Below, one piece after another: positions 25,582 to 34,059 of a DNA stretch of 64,000 nt. This DNA comes from Tepidimonas sediminis. Lineage in GTDB: Bacteria; Pseudomonadota; Gammaproteobacteria; Burkholderiales; Burkholderiaceae_C. The notes below the pieces were generated by a model. The model ran no database searches and was not told the DNA's origin. It was given only the letters and a program-made list of their open reading frames with translations. Position 1 is the stretch's first letter, and each line of letters opens with the position of its first letter. The DNA lies in assembly GCF_007556605.1 (NCBI RefSeq), contig NZ_VJND01000005.1:1-64000 (forward strand), given 5' to 3'. A program made the position numbers and the translations under genes.

Positions 25582-26319
25582 TCAGTTCAGGGGTTCGAGG
25601 CGCAGCGTCTCGCGCCCCTCGGCGTGCACCAGCCGCACCTGCGTGGCGCGACCGCGCACGGCGTCAGGCCAGCCGTGCTCGGCGGTCTGATAGACGCCGG
25701 CCACCGATACCAGCTCCGCCTCGAACGCCAGCGCGAACACGCGCGCCTGCGCGTCACCGCGCGCACCGGCCAGCGCGCGCCCGCGCAGCGGCGCGTAGAC
25801 GTGCACGTGACCGTCGGCGATGACCTCGGCGCCCGGGTTGACCATCGCCAGCACGACGAGGTCGCGCCCGCGCGCGTACACCTGCTGGCCGGAGCGCAGC
25901 GGGCGCTCCACCACCAGCGCCGACGCCGGGGCGGGCGGCGGAGCCGGGGCGACGGACACCGGGCTCGCCGCGGCGCGTGCGCCGGACGGCGCCACGTCGG
26001 TGGCGGGCAGCAGACCACGGCCGCGCAGCGCCTCGGTCCAGCCGGCGCTGGCGCCGGTGTAGCCGACAGGCTGCAGCCCGATGCCGCGCAGTGCGCGCAG
26101 CAGCGCTTCCACCTCCAGCGCCGTCGGATCGTGTTCGGCCGGCCATTGCGCCAGATCCAGCACCAGCGGCTCGCCCTCGAAGAAGCCGCTGCGCCCGTAG
26201 CGCTGCTCCAGTTCGGCCAGCACCGCCTCCAGCCGGCCGCCCCGCAGCCGTGCGCACAGCACGGACCAGTCCGTGGGGCGGATCTCGAGCGGGGTGTCGG
26301 TGGCGTTCGAACGGTGCAT
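25582..26319 (-). CDS. minC: Septum site-determining protein MinC
   Basis: The 245-residue FtsZ-polymerisation inhibitor has an N-terminal domain (IRPTDWSVLCARLRGGRLEA, FFEGEPLVLDLAQWP), a Pro/Ala-rich linker (VSVAPAPPPAPASALV) and the beta-helical C-terminal domain with RPLRSGQQVYARGRDLVVLA, VNPGAEVIADGHVHVYAPLR and GRALAGARGD, which binds MinD. ATG 26319 was preferred; ATG 26343 in the same frame would add eight residues, and neither has a strong ribosome site. It is the first gene of minCDE-SemiSWEET. The upstream gap carries several DnaA-box-like sites. Confidence 0.95.
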   Translation of the reverse strand: MHRSNATDTPLEIRPTDWSVLCARLRGGRLEAVLAELEQRYGRSGFFEGEPLVLDLAQWPAEHDPTALEVEALLRALRGIGLQPVGYTGASAGWTEALRGRGLLPATDVAPSGARAAASPVSVAPAPPPAPASALVVERPLRSGQQVYARGRDLVVLAMVNPGAEVIADGHVHVYAPLRGRALAGARGDAQARVFALAFEAELVSVAGVYQTAEHGWPDAVRGRATQVRLVHAEGRETLRLEPLN

Positions 26320-26344
26320 GGTCGGTGGGTGGACAGCGCGCATC

Positions 26345-26645
26345 TTAGCAGCGCCACCGCAAGCGGCCTGCCGGGTGGTCGGCCTGGGTTCGGTGCGGTT
26401 GTCCCTCGTCATCCGCAAAGTTGGTGATTCAGGGTAGTCGTGGTAGCTGGAAGCCCGCACCGCGCCGTGGACAACCGCGATCACGCGCCGTCTGACAAGG
26501 ATTTGCGCGTGGCATGAGGCTGTGGTCAGTGGCCTGCGTGGGCGGCGCGCCGATGGGGACAAATGCGGCATTCCGGCGCCGCCATGTGGACAACCCGCCG
26601 CTTGTGCTGGCGTTGTCCACCGGATTGTCCCCAGGCGGGACGTGG
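26345..26645. other. Gene-free stretch between minC and copZ with clustered DnaA-box-like nonamers
   Basis: No coding frame here is convincing. Five nonamers resemble DnaA boxes: CGTGGACAA (26466-26474), TGGGGACAA (26554-26562), TGTGGACAA (26585-26593), TTGTCCACC (26613-26621) and TTGTCCCCA (26625-26633). TGTGGACAA is the complement of TTGTCCACA, one base from the classic TTATCCACA. The last three lie within 49 bases. The stretch also must hold the minC promoter, which I cannot place with confidence. Confidence 0.45.
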
Positions 26646-26843
26646 TCAGGACGCGACGGTGTAGCCCTCCTCGCGGATCGCGGCGGCCAGCGCCTCGCGC
26701 GGCAGCGCCGATTCGATCTCCACCCGGCCGCTGGCGAGATCGACGTGGACGCGCGCATCGGCGTCGAGTGCGCGGATGGCGCGCTCGATGGCCTTGACGC
26801 AGTGCTGGCAGGACATGCCCTGGACCTGGAAGACGTGTGGCAT
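26646..26843 (-). CDS. copZ: Copper chaperone, heavy-metal-associated domain
   Basis: The 65-residue protein is a single HMA domain with the metal-binding motif GMSCQHC, a beta-alpha-beta layout (HVFQVQGMSCQHCVKAIERA, then RVHVDLASGRVEIESALP) and the C-terminal GYTVAS. It should bind Cu(I) and hand it to the CopA ATPase encoded divergently 118 bases away. Start ATG 26843 has AAGGAG upstream; the longer in-frame extension has no family support. I could not find a CueR-type dyad in the shared intergenic region. Confidence 0.93.
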   Translation of the reverse strand: MPHVFQVQGMSCQHCVKAIERAIRALDADARVHVDLASGRVEIESALPREALAAAIREEGYTVAS

Positions 26844-26961
26844 CGCGGGAACTCCTTCTCGACCGGAACGGTGAACGTGCGTGGCGCGCGGCGAAGCGGG
26901 CGCGCCGGCCGTGGCATGATAGGCACGCGGGCTCCTGCCCGCCAAGGCGAGCCGTCCCGTC

Positions 26962-29238
26962 ATGGCTGACCCCAATGCTTCCCCCGCGCCGACCGGGCCG
27001 TCGTGCGATCTCGGCATCGGTGGCATGACGTGTGCCGCGTGCGTGGCGCGCGTGGAGCGGGCGCTGGCGCGCGTGCCCGGCGTGACGCAGGCGCAGGTCA
27101 ACCTGGCCACCGAGCGGGCGCGCGTGCAGTGGGATGGCACCGTGCCGGCGGCGGAGATGCGCGCGCGGCTGCAGCGCGCGGTGCGCGAGGCCGGCTACGA
27201 GCCGCGTCCGCTGGACGACGACGTCGACGACGAGGCGCGTGCCGAGGCCGGGCTGCGCCGGGAGGGTTGGTGGGTGCTGCTCGGCCTCGTGCTGGCAGCG
27301 CCGCTGGTGCTGCCGATGGCGGCGATGCCGATGGGCTGGCACCTGATGCCGCCGCCTCTGGCGCAGTTTCTGCTGGCCACGCCGGTGCAGTTCATCCTCG
27401 GGGCGCGCTTCTACCGTGCCGGTTGGGCGGCGCTGCGCCATGGCAGTGGCAACATGGAGCTGCTGGTGGCGCTGGGCACCAGCGCGGCCTGGGGTCTGAG
27501 CACCTGGCTGTGGTGGCGCGCGGCACCTGGCGAGACGCCGCATCTCTATTACGAGGCGGCGGCGGTGGTGATCGCGCTGGTGCGGCTGGGCAAGTGGCTG
27601 GAGGCGCGCGCGCGGCGTCGCACCGGCGCGGCGATCCGCGCCCTGCAGGCGCTGCGGCCGGAGGTGGCGCACCTGTTGCCCGACGGCGTGCGGCGCACCG
27701 AGCCGCAGGACATTCCGGCCGCCGAACTGCTGCCGGGCGACCGGGTGCTGGTGCGCGCCGGCGAGCGCATCCCGGCCGACGGCGTCGTCGAGGCCGGGCA
27801 GACCGCCGTCGACGAGGCGCTGCTGACCGGCGAGCCGCTGCCGCGGCCGTGTCAGCCGGGCGACCGCGTGGTGGGCGGAAGCGTCAACGGCGACGGTGCC
27901 ATCGAGGTGCGCGTCACCGCGGTCGGGGCGGCCTCGACGCTGCAGCGCATCATCGCGCTGGTGCAGGATGCGCAGGCGGCCAAGCCGCCGGTGCAGCGGC
28001 TGGTGGACCGCGTCGCGGCGGTGTTCGTGCCGGTGGTGGTGCTGGTGGCGCTGTTCACCTTCGGCGGCTGGTGGGCCGCGGGCGTGCCGCTGGAGCAGGC
28101 GCTGCTGCACGCGGTGGCGGTGCTGGTGATCGCCTGCCCTTGCGCCCTCGGGCTGGCCACGCCCACGGCGATCATGGCCGGCACCGGGGCGGCGGCGCGC
28201 CACGGCATCCTGATCCGGGATCCGGAAGCGCTGGAGCGCGCGCCGCGCGTGCGTGCGGTGGCGTTCGACAAGACCGGCACCCTGACCGAGGGCCGTCCGC
28301 GCCTGGTGCAGCTGGAGCCGGCGCCGGGAGTGGATCCCGAGGCGGCGCTGCGCGCGGCGGCTGCGCTGCAGCAGGGTAGCAGCCACCCGCTGGCGCAGGC
28401 GGTGCGCGCCGCCGCCGGCCCCGCCGCGCTGGCCCCGGCGGTGGACGTGCAGAGCGTGCCGGGGCGTGGCGTGCGCGGCTGGGTGGAGGGGGTGCCGCTG
28501 GCGCTGGGCAGCCTGGCATGGCTGCGCGAACTGGAGCCGGCGCTGCAGGAGCAGGCGCTGCCCGCGGCGTGGCAGCCGGTGCTGGCGGCGCAGCGCCAGG
28601 CCGGCGCGACCTTGTCGCTGCTGGCCTGGCAGCACGAGGGGCGCTGGCGGCCGCTGGCGCTGCTGGCGCTGGCCGACGAGCCAAGGGCCGGCGCGGCCGA
28701 GGCGCTGCGGACGCTGCGCCGACGCGGACTGGCGGTGGTGATGATCAGCGGGGACCAGCGGGCAGCCGCCGAGGCGATGGCGCGCCGGCTGGGTCTGCGA
28801 CCCGAAGCGGGGGAGGTGCAGGCCGAGGTGCTGCCGGGCGACAAGGCCGCGGCGGTGGCGGCCTTGCGCCAGCGTCACGGCGCGGTGGCGATGGTGGGCG
28901 ACGGCGTCAACGACGCGCCGGCATTGGCCGCCGCGGATCTTGGCATCGCCATGGGCCAGGGTGCCGAGGCGGCGCTGCAGGCCGCCGGCATCACGCTGCT
29001 GCGTGGCGACCCGCGCCTGGTGCCGGCGGCGCTGGACATCGCCGAGCGCACCGTGCGCAAGATCCGTCAGAACCTGTTCTGGGCGTTCGTCTACAACGCC
29101 GCCGGCATCCCGCTGGCGGCCCTGGGCTGGCTCGACCCGGTGCTGGCCGGTGCGGCGATGGCGGCCAGCTCCGTCAGCGTCGTCTCCAATGCCCTGCTGC
29201 TGACGCGCTGGCGGCCACGGCAGGGCGCCGATTCTTGA
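26962..29238 (+). CDS. copA: Cu(I)-exporting P1B-type ATPase
   Basis: The 758-residue ATPase pumps copper out of the cytoplasm. It has one N-terminal metal-binding domain (GMTCAAC, residues 21-27), the transmembrane CPC motif at residues 392-394 in [17 protein letters not shown], the phosphorylated Asp436 in DKTGTLTEG, and the hinge [16 protein letters not shown] (GDGVND 646-651). The actuator region includes [20 protein letters not shown]. One HMA domain and CPC with downstream YN and MASSS-like segments ([30 protein letters not shown]) indicate the Cu(I) subgroup. The divergent copZ supplies the chaperone. Confidence 0.97.
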   Translation: MADPNASPAPTGPSCDLGIGGMTCAACVARVERALARVPGVTQAQVNLATERARVQWDGTVPAAEMRARLQRAVREAGYEPRPLDDDVDDEARAEAGLRREGWWVLLGLVLAAPLVLPMAAMPMGWHLMPPPLAQFLLATPVQFILGARFYRAGWAALRHGSGNMELLVALGTSAAWGLSTWLWWRAAPGETPHLYYEAAAVVIALVRLGKWLEARARRRTGAAIRALQALRPEVAHLLPDGVRRTEPQDIPAAELLPGDRVLVRAGERIPADGVVEAGQTAVDEALLTGEPLPRPCQPGDRVVGGSVNGDGAIEVRVTAVGAASTLQRIIALVQDAQAAKPPVQRLVDRVAAVFVPVVVLVALFTFGGWWAAGVPLEQALLHAVAVLVIACPCALGLATPTAIMAGTGAAARHGILIRDPEALERAPRVRAVAFDKTGTLTEGRPRLVQLEPAPGVDPEAALRAAAALQQGSSHPLAQAVRAAAGPAALAPAVDVQSVPGRGVRGWVEGVPLALGSLAWLRELEPALQEQALPAAWQPVLAAQRQAGATLSLLAWQHEGRWRPLALLALADEPRAGAAEALRTLRRRGLAVVMISGDQRAAAEAMARRLGLRPEAGEVQAEVLPGDKAAAVAALRQRHGAVAMVGDGVNDAPALAAADLGIAMGQGAEAALQAAGITLLRGDPRLVPAALDIAERTVRKIRQNLFWAFVYNAAGIPLAALGWLDPVLAGAAMAASSVSVVSNALLLTRWRPRQGADS

Positions 29239-29307
29239 CGCAGGTCAAGCCGCAACGCGCCCGCCGCTGCGAAGCTGCGGTCTGACGGTGGTCGAGGAGG
29301 GTTGCCG

Positions 29308-29892
29308 ATGTCCGTTCCGGCTTCGTTGCGCATCATTCGCGAGGAGCACGCCGCGCTGGCGGCGATGCTGCGCTCGCTGCTGTGGCTGATCCGCTATGGT
29401 CCCGAGGAAGGGCAGCGCCAGCGCTTCTTCGACACGGTGCGCGCGATGTTGTTCTACATCGACGAATTTCCGGAGCGGCTGCACCATCCGAAGGAGTCCG
29501 ATCTGCTGTTTCCGCGCGTGGCCAAGCGTGCGCCGGAGCTGCTGCCGGTGATCGACCGGCTGGAGCAGGACCACATGAAGGGCGAGCAGCAGGTGCGCGA
29601 GCTGCAGCACCTGCTGCTGGCGTGGGAGTGGCTGGGCGAGGAGCGGCGCGAGGCGTTCGTGCAGGCGTGCGAGCGCTACCTCGGCTTCTACCTGGAGCAC
29701 ATGCGGCTGGAGGAGCAGGAGATCCTGCCGGCGGCGCAGCGCGTGCTGGAGCCGGCCGACTGGCAGGCGCTGGACGAGGCCTTCGAGGCCAACCGCGATC
29801 CGCTGACCGGCCACCCGCCCGGTCCGGCCTACGAACGATTGTTCCAGCGCATCCTGGAGGTCGCCCCGGCGCCGATCGGCCTGGGCGCCTGA
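29308..29892 (+). CDS. Hemerythrin-domain protein
   Basis: The 194-residue protein is an all-helical hemerythrin HHE domain: IIREEHAALAAMLRSLLWL, YIDEFPERLHHPKESDLLFP, IDRLEQDHMKGEQQVRELQH and YLEHMRLEEQEILPAAQRVL provide the His and Glu residues expected to hold a di-iron centre. Members bind oxygen or sense or repair nitrosative and oxidative damage. It follows copA by about 70 bases on the same strand, with GAGGAGG before ATG 29308, so it could be co-transcribed, although a link to copper is only inference. A TTG at 29302 is in frame but the ATG fits the ribosome site better. Confidence 0.9.
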   Translation: MSVPASLRIIREEHAALAAMLRSLLWLIRYGPEEGQRQRFFDTVRAMLFYIDEFPERLHHPKESDLLFPRVAKRAPELLPVIDRLEQDHMKGEQQVRELQHLLLAWEWLGEERREAFVQACERYLGFYLEHMRLEEQEILPAAQRVLEPADWQALDEAFEANRDPLTGHPPGPAYERLFQRILEVAPAPIGLGA

Positions 29893-29914
29893 TCGCCGTC
29901 GGCGGCGGCCACGC

Positions 29915-31285
29915 TCACAGGCTGAGCGCCGCCAGCCAGTCGTCGAAGGCGGCGAGCAGCCGCTGCACGTGCGCCGGCCCGGTCGCCGGCGAGCACAGCA
30001 TCATGCCGTGGAACGGCGTCAGCAGCACGCCGCGGTTCAGCATGAACAGGTGCAGCGCCTGCTCCAGCGCCGGCTGCGCGTGGCCGCGCACGTCGTCGGC
30101 GTGGCGCGGCGCATCCGGCATGAACTGCAGCTCCAGCCGCGCGCCCAGCCGCGTGACGGTCCATGGCAGGCGCCGCCGTTGCAGGCGTGCCGTCAGCCCG
30201 GCGTGCAGCGCCTCGGCGCGCGCCTGCATCAAGGCGTAGCTGGCCTCGGTGTGCAGATGCTGGAGCGCCGCCCGCAGCGCGGCCAGCGTCAGCGCGCTGG
30301 CGGTCAGCGTCGTGCCGATGCCGCTGTGGCCTTCCGGGGCGGTCTCCTTGGCGGTGCGCATGCGCTGCGCCACCTCCTCGGTGAAACCGTACACCGCGCA
30401 CGGCACGCCCCCGGCCACCGCCTTGCCGGCGACCCAGAAATCCGGCATCACACCGTGCGTGCGTGCCCAGCCGCCGACGCCGCTGGACAGCGTGTGCGTC
30501 TCATCCAGCACGAGCAGGGTGCCGTGGCGCCGGCACAGCGCCTGCGCCGCGGGCCAGAAGCCTGCCTGTGGCGGCACGAGGCCGCAATTGGTCAGCGCCG
30601 GCTCCGCCAGCAGCGCCGCGACCTGCCGGTCGGCCAGCGCGCGCTCCAGCGCCGCCAGGTCGTTGAACGGCACCACGCGCGTGAAGTCGGGATGGTCGTG
30701 CACCGCCCCCAGCACCGAGGGCCGGCGCAGCGTCGCGCCGCTGGCCGGGTCGCGGTCCACCAGCGTGTCGTCCACCGCGCCGTGGTAGCAGCCGTCGAAC
30801 ACCAGCACCTGCGGCCGGCCGGTGATGGCGCGCGCCCAGCGCAGCACGAAACGGTTGGCGTCGCTGGCGGTCATCGCCAGCTGCCAGCACGGCAGCCCGA
30901 AGCGCTGCGCCAGCAGCGCGCCCACCTCGGCGGCGCGCTCGTCGGGCAGCATGCAGGTCAGGCCGCGCGCGGCCTGCTCGGCCAGCGCCTGTGCGACGGG
31001 CGGCGGGGAGTGGCCGAACATCGCGCCGGTGTCGCCGAGGCAGAAGTCGGCCAGCACGTGGCCGTCGGCGCAGGTCAGTTCGGCGCCGCTTGCCGCGCGC
31101 ACGAACAGCGTGGCCGGCGTGGGCCAGTCGCGCATCCAGTGCAGGGGCACTCCGAACAGGAAGTGGCGTGCGGCCTGCTCGGCCAGTGCCCGCGAGCGCG
31201 GGTGGCGCTCGAGGAAGCACCGACGCTCCTGCTCGAGCAGGCCGTGCAGACGCGCCGGGTCGATCGGGACGGATATGTCGCGCAT
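29915..31285 (-). CDS. Class III PLP-dependent aminotransferase (glutamate-1-semialdehyde aminomutase-like)
   Basis: The 456-residue protein has the fold type I class III pattern: DGHVLADFCLGDTGAMFGHS, FDGCYHGAVDDTLV, LLVLDETHTLSSGVGG with the PLP-binding Asp261, and PDFWVAGKAVAGGVPCAVYG, where Lys288 should form the Schiff base. Closest overall resemblance is to glutamate-1-semialdehyde aminomutase-like and aspartate aminotransferase family proteins of unknown substrate; the true hemL lacks the long N-terminal part with HFLFGVPLHWMRDWPTPATL. It is divergent from an MFS transporter gene with a gap of only about 43 bases, which hints at a joint function in transport and breakdown of an amino compound. 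Confidence 0.88.
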   Translation of the reverse strand: MRDISVPIDPARLHGLLEQERRCFLERHPRSRALAEQAARHFLFGVPLHWMRDWPTPATLFVRAASGAELTCADGHVLADFCLGDTGAMFGHSPPPVAQALAEQAARGLTCMLPDERAAEVGALLAQRFGLPCWQLAMTASDANRFVLRWARAITGRPQVLVFDGCYHGAVDDTLVDRDPASGATLRRPSVLGAVHDHPDFTRVVPFNDLAALERALADRQVAALLAEPALTNCGLVPPQAGFWPAAQALCRRHGTLLVLDETHTLSSGVGGWARTHGVMPDFWVAGKAVAGGVPCAVYGFTEEVAQRMRTAKETAPEGHSGIGTTLTASALTLAALRAALQHLHTEASYALMQARAEALHAGLTARLQRRRLPWTVTRLGARLELQFMPDAPRHADDVRGHAQPALEQALHLFMLNRGVLLTPFHGMMLCSPATGPAHVQRLLAAFDDWLAALSL

Positions 31286-31328
31286 GGTGAGGCCAGCTTA
31301 GGGGTGTCGCGGTTAGGATGGAAGGACC

Positions 31329-32576
31329 ATGTCGCCGCACGCCCAGGGATCCGCTTCGCCGCCGTTGGCGCGCGGCGTGTCGCTGGCGCTGGGGCTGTCG
31401 CTGGCGGCGGCGGTGTCGCTCGGCATCACGCGCTTCGCCTACGGTCTGCTGCTGCCGGCGATGCGCGCCGACCTCGGCTGGAGCTACTTGTTGGCCGGGG
31501 CGATGAACACCGCCAACGCGGTGGGCTATCTGCTCGGCGCGCTGTCGGTTCCGGTCCTGCTGCGTCGGCTGGGGGCGCCGGCGGTGCTGCGCGGCGGCAC
31601 CGCGCTGGCCGCGGCGTTCATGGCCGGCAGCGGCTTTGTCACCGACGAGGCCGCGCTGCTGCTGCAGCGGCTGCTGGCCGGGGTGGCCAGCGCCTGGGTG
31701 TTCGTCGCCGGTGGCCTGCTGGCGGCGCGGCTGGGGCCGACCTGGCCCCGTCACGCCGGCCTGCTGCTCGGTTTGTACTACGGTGGGGTCGGCCTTGGCA
31801 TCACCGTCTCGGCGCTGGCGGTGCCCCCGCTGCTGGCCTGGGCGGTGGATCGGCCGCACGGCTGGGCATGGGCCTGGTGGGCGCTGGCGGCGGTGTGTGC
31901 GCTGGCGTGGGTCGGGCTGCAGGCGACGGTGCGCGCCTTGCCGCCGGCCGGTGCGGCCGAGGGCACGCCCGCGCCGGCCGGATCGGCGGCCGCACCGCCA
32001 CGGCTGCTGCGCGTCTTCGCACCGGCGTTGCTTGGCTACGCGCTGTTTGGCGTGGGCTACATCGGTTACATGACGTTCGTCATCGCGCTGCTGCGCGACC
32101 GCGGGGTCGCCGACGGCGACGTCACGCTGTTCTATGCGCTGCTCGGGCTGGCGGTGATGGCGTCGGCGCGGCTGTGGTCCGGGCTGCTGGACCGCCACCG
32201 CGATGGCCAGCCGCTGGCGCGCCTCAACGCCCTGCTGGGGCTGGCCACGCTGCTGCCCGCGGTGACGCACGCCTGGCCGGCGCTGCTGGCCTCGGGGCTG
32301 CTGTTCGGTGCGGTGTTCCTGTCGGTGGTGGCCTCCACCACCGCGCTGGTGCGCCACAACCTGCCGCCGGCGCTGTGGGCGCGCGGCATCAGCCTGTTCA
32401 CGATCGTCTTCGCCTTCGGTCAGATCGTCGGGCCGGCCGCGGTCGGCTGGATCGGCGACGGTCCGGGCGGGCTGGAGCGCGGTCTGCTCGGCTCGGCCGC
32501 CGCGCTGTGGATCGGCGCGGCGGCGGCGTGGCGGCAGCGGGCGCTGCCGCTTCAGCGGCAGTGCGGCAACGGGTAG
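31329..32576 (+). CDS. MFS transporter, YbfB/YjiJ type
   Basis: The 415-residue protein has 12 hydrophobic segments and the YbfB/YjiJ N-terminal signature LGITRFAYGLLLPAMRADLG followed by WSYLLAGAMNTANAVGYLLG. Later blocks include FGVGYIGYMTFVIALLRDRG and RGISLFTIVFAFGQIVGPAA, also typical. The substrate is unknown; members are thought to be exporters of sugars or amino acid derivatives. It shares a very short promoter region with the divergent aminotransferase, and its 3' end overlaps the convergent DUF4148 gene by 25 bases. Confidence 0.9.
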   Translation: MSPHAQGSASPPLARGVSLALGLSLAAAVSLGITRFAYGLLLPAMRADLGWSYLLAGAMNTANAVGYLLGALSVPVLLRRLGAPAVLRGGTALAAAFMAGSGFVTDEAALLLQRLLAGVASAWVFVAGGLLAARLGPTWPRHAGLLLGLYYGGVGLGITVSALAVPPLLAWAVDRPHGWAWAWWALAAVCALAWVGLQATVRALPPAGAAEGTPAPAGSAAAPPRLLRVFAPALLGYALFGVGYIGYMTFVIALLRDRGVADGDVTLFYALLGLAVMASARLWSGLLDRHRDGQPLARLNALLGLATLLPAVTHAWPALLASGLLFGAVFLSVVASTTALVRHNLPPALWARGISLFTIVFAFGQIVGPAAVGWIGDGPGGLERGLLGSAAALWIGAAAAWRQRALPLQRQCGNG

Positions 32577-32854
32577 CGGCCCGGGAAGACTTCGCGGTAG
32601 GTGCGGCCGGTCTCGCCGTCAAACGGCAGGTCGCCGCGGCAGCGCGCCTGCTCCAGCTCCGCCAGCACCTCGGCGCGCGTGCGACCCTGGGGCGCCACGG
32701 CCTGGCTGGTACGGTTCGCCTGGGTCGCCACGGTCGCCTGGTCGGCGGCCGAGAATTCGCCGCTGGCGGCCGGGAAGCCCGCCGCCCAGCTGGCGGCGCT
32801 GGCGGCCAGCAGGGTCGAGATCAGCGCGTTGCGCAGAAAGCTGTCGTACGTCAT
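32552..32854 (-). CDS. DUF4148 exported small protein
   Basis: The product of about 100 residues has a signal peptide (LRNALISTLLAASAASWAAG) and the DUF4148 segment RTRAEVLAELEQARCRGDLP. DUF4148 proteins are short periplasmic proteins abundant in Burkholderiales; their role is unknown. ATG 32854 was preferred because AAAGGAC lies upstream; an in-frame ATG at 32872 would add six residues. The gene is divergent from a LysR regulator across an AT-rich region with two palindromes, so that regulator may control it. Confidence 0.87.
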   Translation of the reverse strand: MTYDSFLRNALISTLLAASAASWAAGFPAASGEFSAADQATVATQANRTSQAVAPQGRTRAEVLAELEQARCRGDLPFDGETGRTYREVFPGRYPLPHCR

Positions 32855-32939
32855 GGTCCGTCCTTTCATCATCGAAGAGGGTTTCGAGGGATCACGTCCC
32901 CGTCGGGGATCGGTGAGACGGACTGTAATGATTTGATAA

Positions 32940-32982
32940 ACAAATAAAAAGACAATTATTTGTAATATACTAGTTCGTATAT
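32940..32982. promoter_or_regulatory. Two tandem palindromes in the DUF4148/LysR divergent promoter
   Basis: ACAAATAA (32940-32947) and TTATTTGT (32956-32963) form a perfect 8-base dyad with an 8-base centre. Directly after it, ATATAC (32965-32970) and GTATAT (32977-32982) form a 6-base dyad with a 6-base centre. The stretch 32930-32995 is the most AT-rich of the window. LysR regulators bind such dyads, usually one recognition and one activation site, in their own divergent promoter. Confidence 0.55.
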
Positions 32983-33002
32983 CAAAATAATTGGTGCCTC
33001 AT

Positions 33003-33932
33003 ATGGATCGTTTGCAAGGACTGCGCGCCTTCGTCGCGGTGGCCGAGCATGGGGGTTTCGCCGCCGCGGGGCGGGTGCTGGACCTCTCGCCGCCCAGCAT
33101 CACGCGCCTGGTGGCGGAGCTGGAGGCCGAGCTGGGCGTGCGGCTGTTCCACCGCACGACGCGCCGCGTGGCGCTGACCGAGGAGGGCACGCTGTACCTG
33201 GAACGGGTGCGATCGATCCTGGCGGATCTCGACGAGGCCGATGCGCTGGTGGCCCAGCGCAGCCACCGTGTCGACGGGGTGCTGCGCGTGCTGGCCACGC
33301 CGATGCTGGCCAACGTGCTGGTGGCGCCGCTGGTGCCGCGGCTGCTGGACGCCCACCCGCATCTGCGGGTGGAGGTGGACGTGCAGAGCTACGGCATACC
33401 CGCCGTCGAGGGGCATGACGTGGCGCTGTTCGCCGTCGAGGGCGAGGCCGACACCGGCCTGATCGCGCGCCGCGTCGCCAGCGGCCACAGTGCCCTGGTG
33501 GCCTCGCCGGCCTACCTGCGACGCATGGGCGCGCCTGCCCATCCGGCCGAGCTCGTGCGGCATCGCTGCCTGCGCTACCGCGGACTCGACACCCACCGCC
33601 ACGCCTGGACGCTGATGCGGCTCGACGGGCCGCCGGAGCGGGTGGACATTCCGCTGGAGCCGGTGGTGTGCAGCAACCACGTCGAGACCCTGCTGCGCGT
33701 GGCGCTGAGCGACGGCGGCATCGTGGCGGTGGCGCTGGACCTGGTGGCGCAGCCGCTGGCGCAGGGAGCACTGGTGCGCGTGCTGCCCGACTGGGTGGCC
33801 GACCGCTGGTCGCTGTACGCGGCGCTGCCGAGCCGGCGTCACCTGCCGGCGCGCACGCGTGTCTTTCTGGAGGAACTGGGCGGCGCGGCGCGTGCGATTC
33901 AGTACCGGAGCGGGGGCGCGAGCGCTGCGTGA
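33003..33932 (+). CDS. LysR-family transcriptional regulator
   Basis: The 309-residue regulator has the N-terminal winged helix (LQGLRAFVAVAEHGGFAAAG, LDLSPPSITRLVAELEAELG, VRLFHRTTRRVALTEEG) and a LysR substrate-binding domain with DVALFAVEGEADTGLIARRV and ALSDGGIVAVALDLVAQPLA. It looks like the CrgA/DmlR-type subgroup with a single-domain specificity loop. ATG 33003 was chosen over an upstream TTG at 32991. It is divergent from the DUF4148 gene and convergent with the porin. The effector is unknown. Confidence 0.93.
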   Translation: MDRLQGLRAFVAVAEHGGFAAAGRVLDLSPPSITRLVAELEAELGVRLFHRTTRRVALTEEGTLYLERVRSILADLDEADALVAQRSHRVDGVLRVLATPMLANVLVAPLVPRLLDAHPHLRVEVDVQSYGIPAVEGHDVALFAVEGEADTGLIARRVASGHSALVASPAYLRRMGAPAHPAELVRHRCLRYRGLDTHRHAWTLMRLDGPPERVDIPLEPVVCSNHVETLLRVALSDGGIVAVALDLVAQPLAQGALVRVLPDWVADRWSLYAALPSRRHLPARTRVFLEELGGAARAIQYRSGGASAA

Positions 33933-33960
33933 AACAAAAAGCCCCGCGCGGACGCGGGGC
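33932..33960 (-). terminator. Intrinsic terminator of the porin gene
   Basis: Read on the minus strand, GCCCCGCG and CGCGGGGC (33953-33960 and 33941-33948) form an 8-pair GC stem with a 4-base loop, followed by TTTTTGTTT (33940-33932). It lies about 100 bases past the porin stop and touches the end of the convergent LysR gene. On the plus strand there is no U tract, so it should act on the porin mRNA only. Confidence 0.85.
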
Positions 33961-34019
33961 AACGACGTTGTGCCGCGGACAACACGTTGGACCGACGGAC
34001 AACCCCTTGGAGAGTCGGG
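33960..34019 (-). repeat. Three degenerate 20-base tandem repeats in the porin 3' untranslated region
   Basis: Units start at 33960, 33980 and 34000, each opening with CAAC and then TTG at near-constant offset: CAACGACGTTG, CAACACGTTG and CAACCCCTTG. GGACAACACGTTGG (33977-33990) and GGACAACCCCTTGG (33997-34010) match at 12 of 14 bases. The first two units are themselves small dyads. They lie between the porin stop and its terminator. Confidence 0.5.
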
Positions 34020-34021
34020 TC

Positions 34022-34049
34022 GGCTGGCGGGCGTGTCAGCCCACCAGCC
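34022..34049 (-). other. Stem-loop directly after the porin stop codon
   Basis: GGCTGGCGGGC (34022-34032) pairs with GCCCACCAGCC (34039-34049) with one mismatch and a 6-base loop. It begins 11 bases past the porin stop and has no U tract, so it is more likely an mRNA-stabilising 3' hairpin than a terminator. Confidence 0.5.
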
Positions 34050-34059
34050 AGATGGCCGT

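Noticed and set aside
26844-26961. CueR-type operator in the copZ-copA divergent region
   Set aside because: No ACCTTCC-type dyad with MerR-like spacing could be found by eye.
26344-28878. Long in-frame upstream extension of minC opposite copA
   Set aside because: MinC begins with its conserved N-terminal domain at 26319; the rest is antisense to the copper ATPase and has biased, non-protein-like composition.
32991-33002. TTG or GTG start for the LysR gene upstream of ATG 33003
   Set aside because: The conserved DNA-binding domain begins at the ATG, and the extra four residues fit no family pattern.
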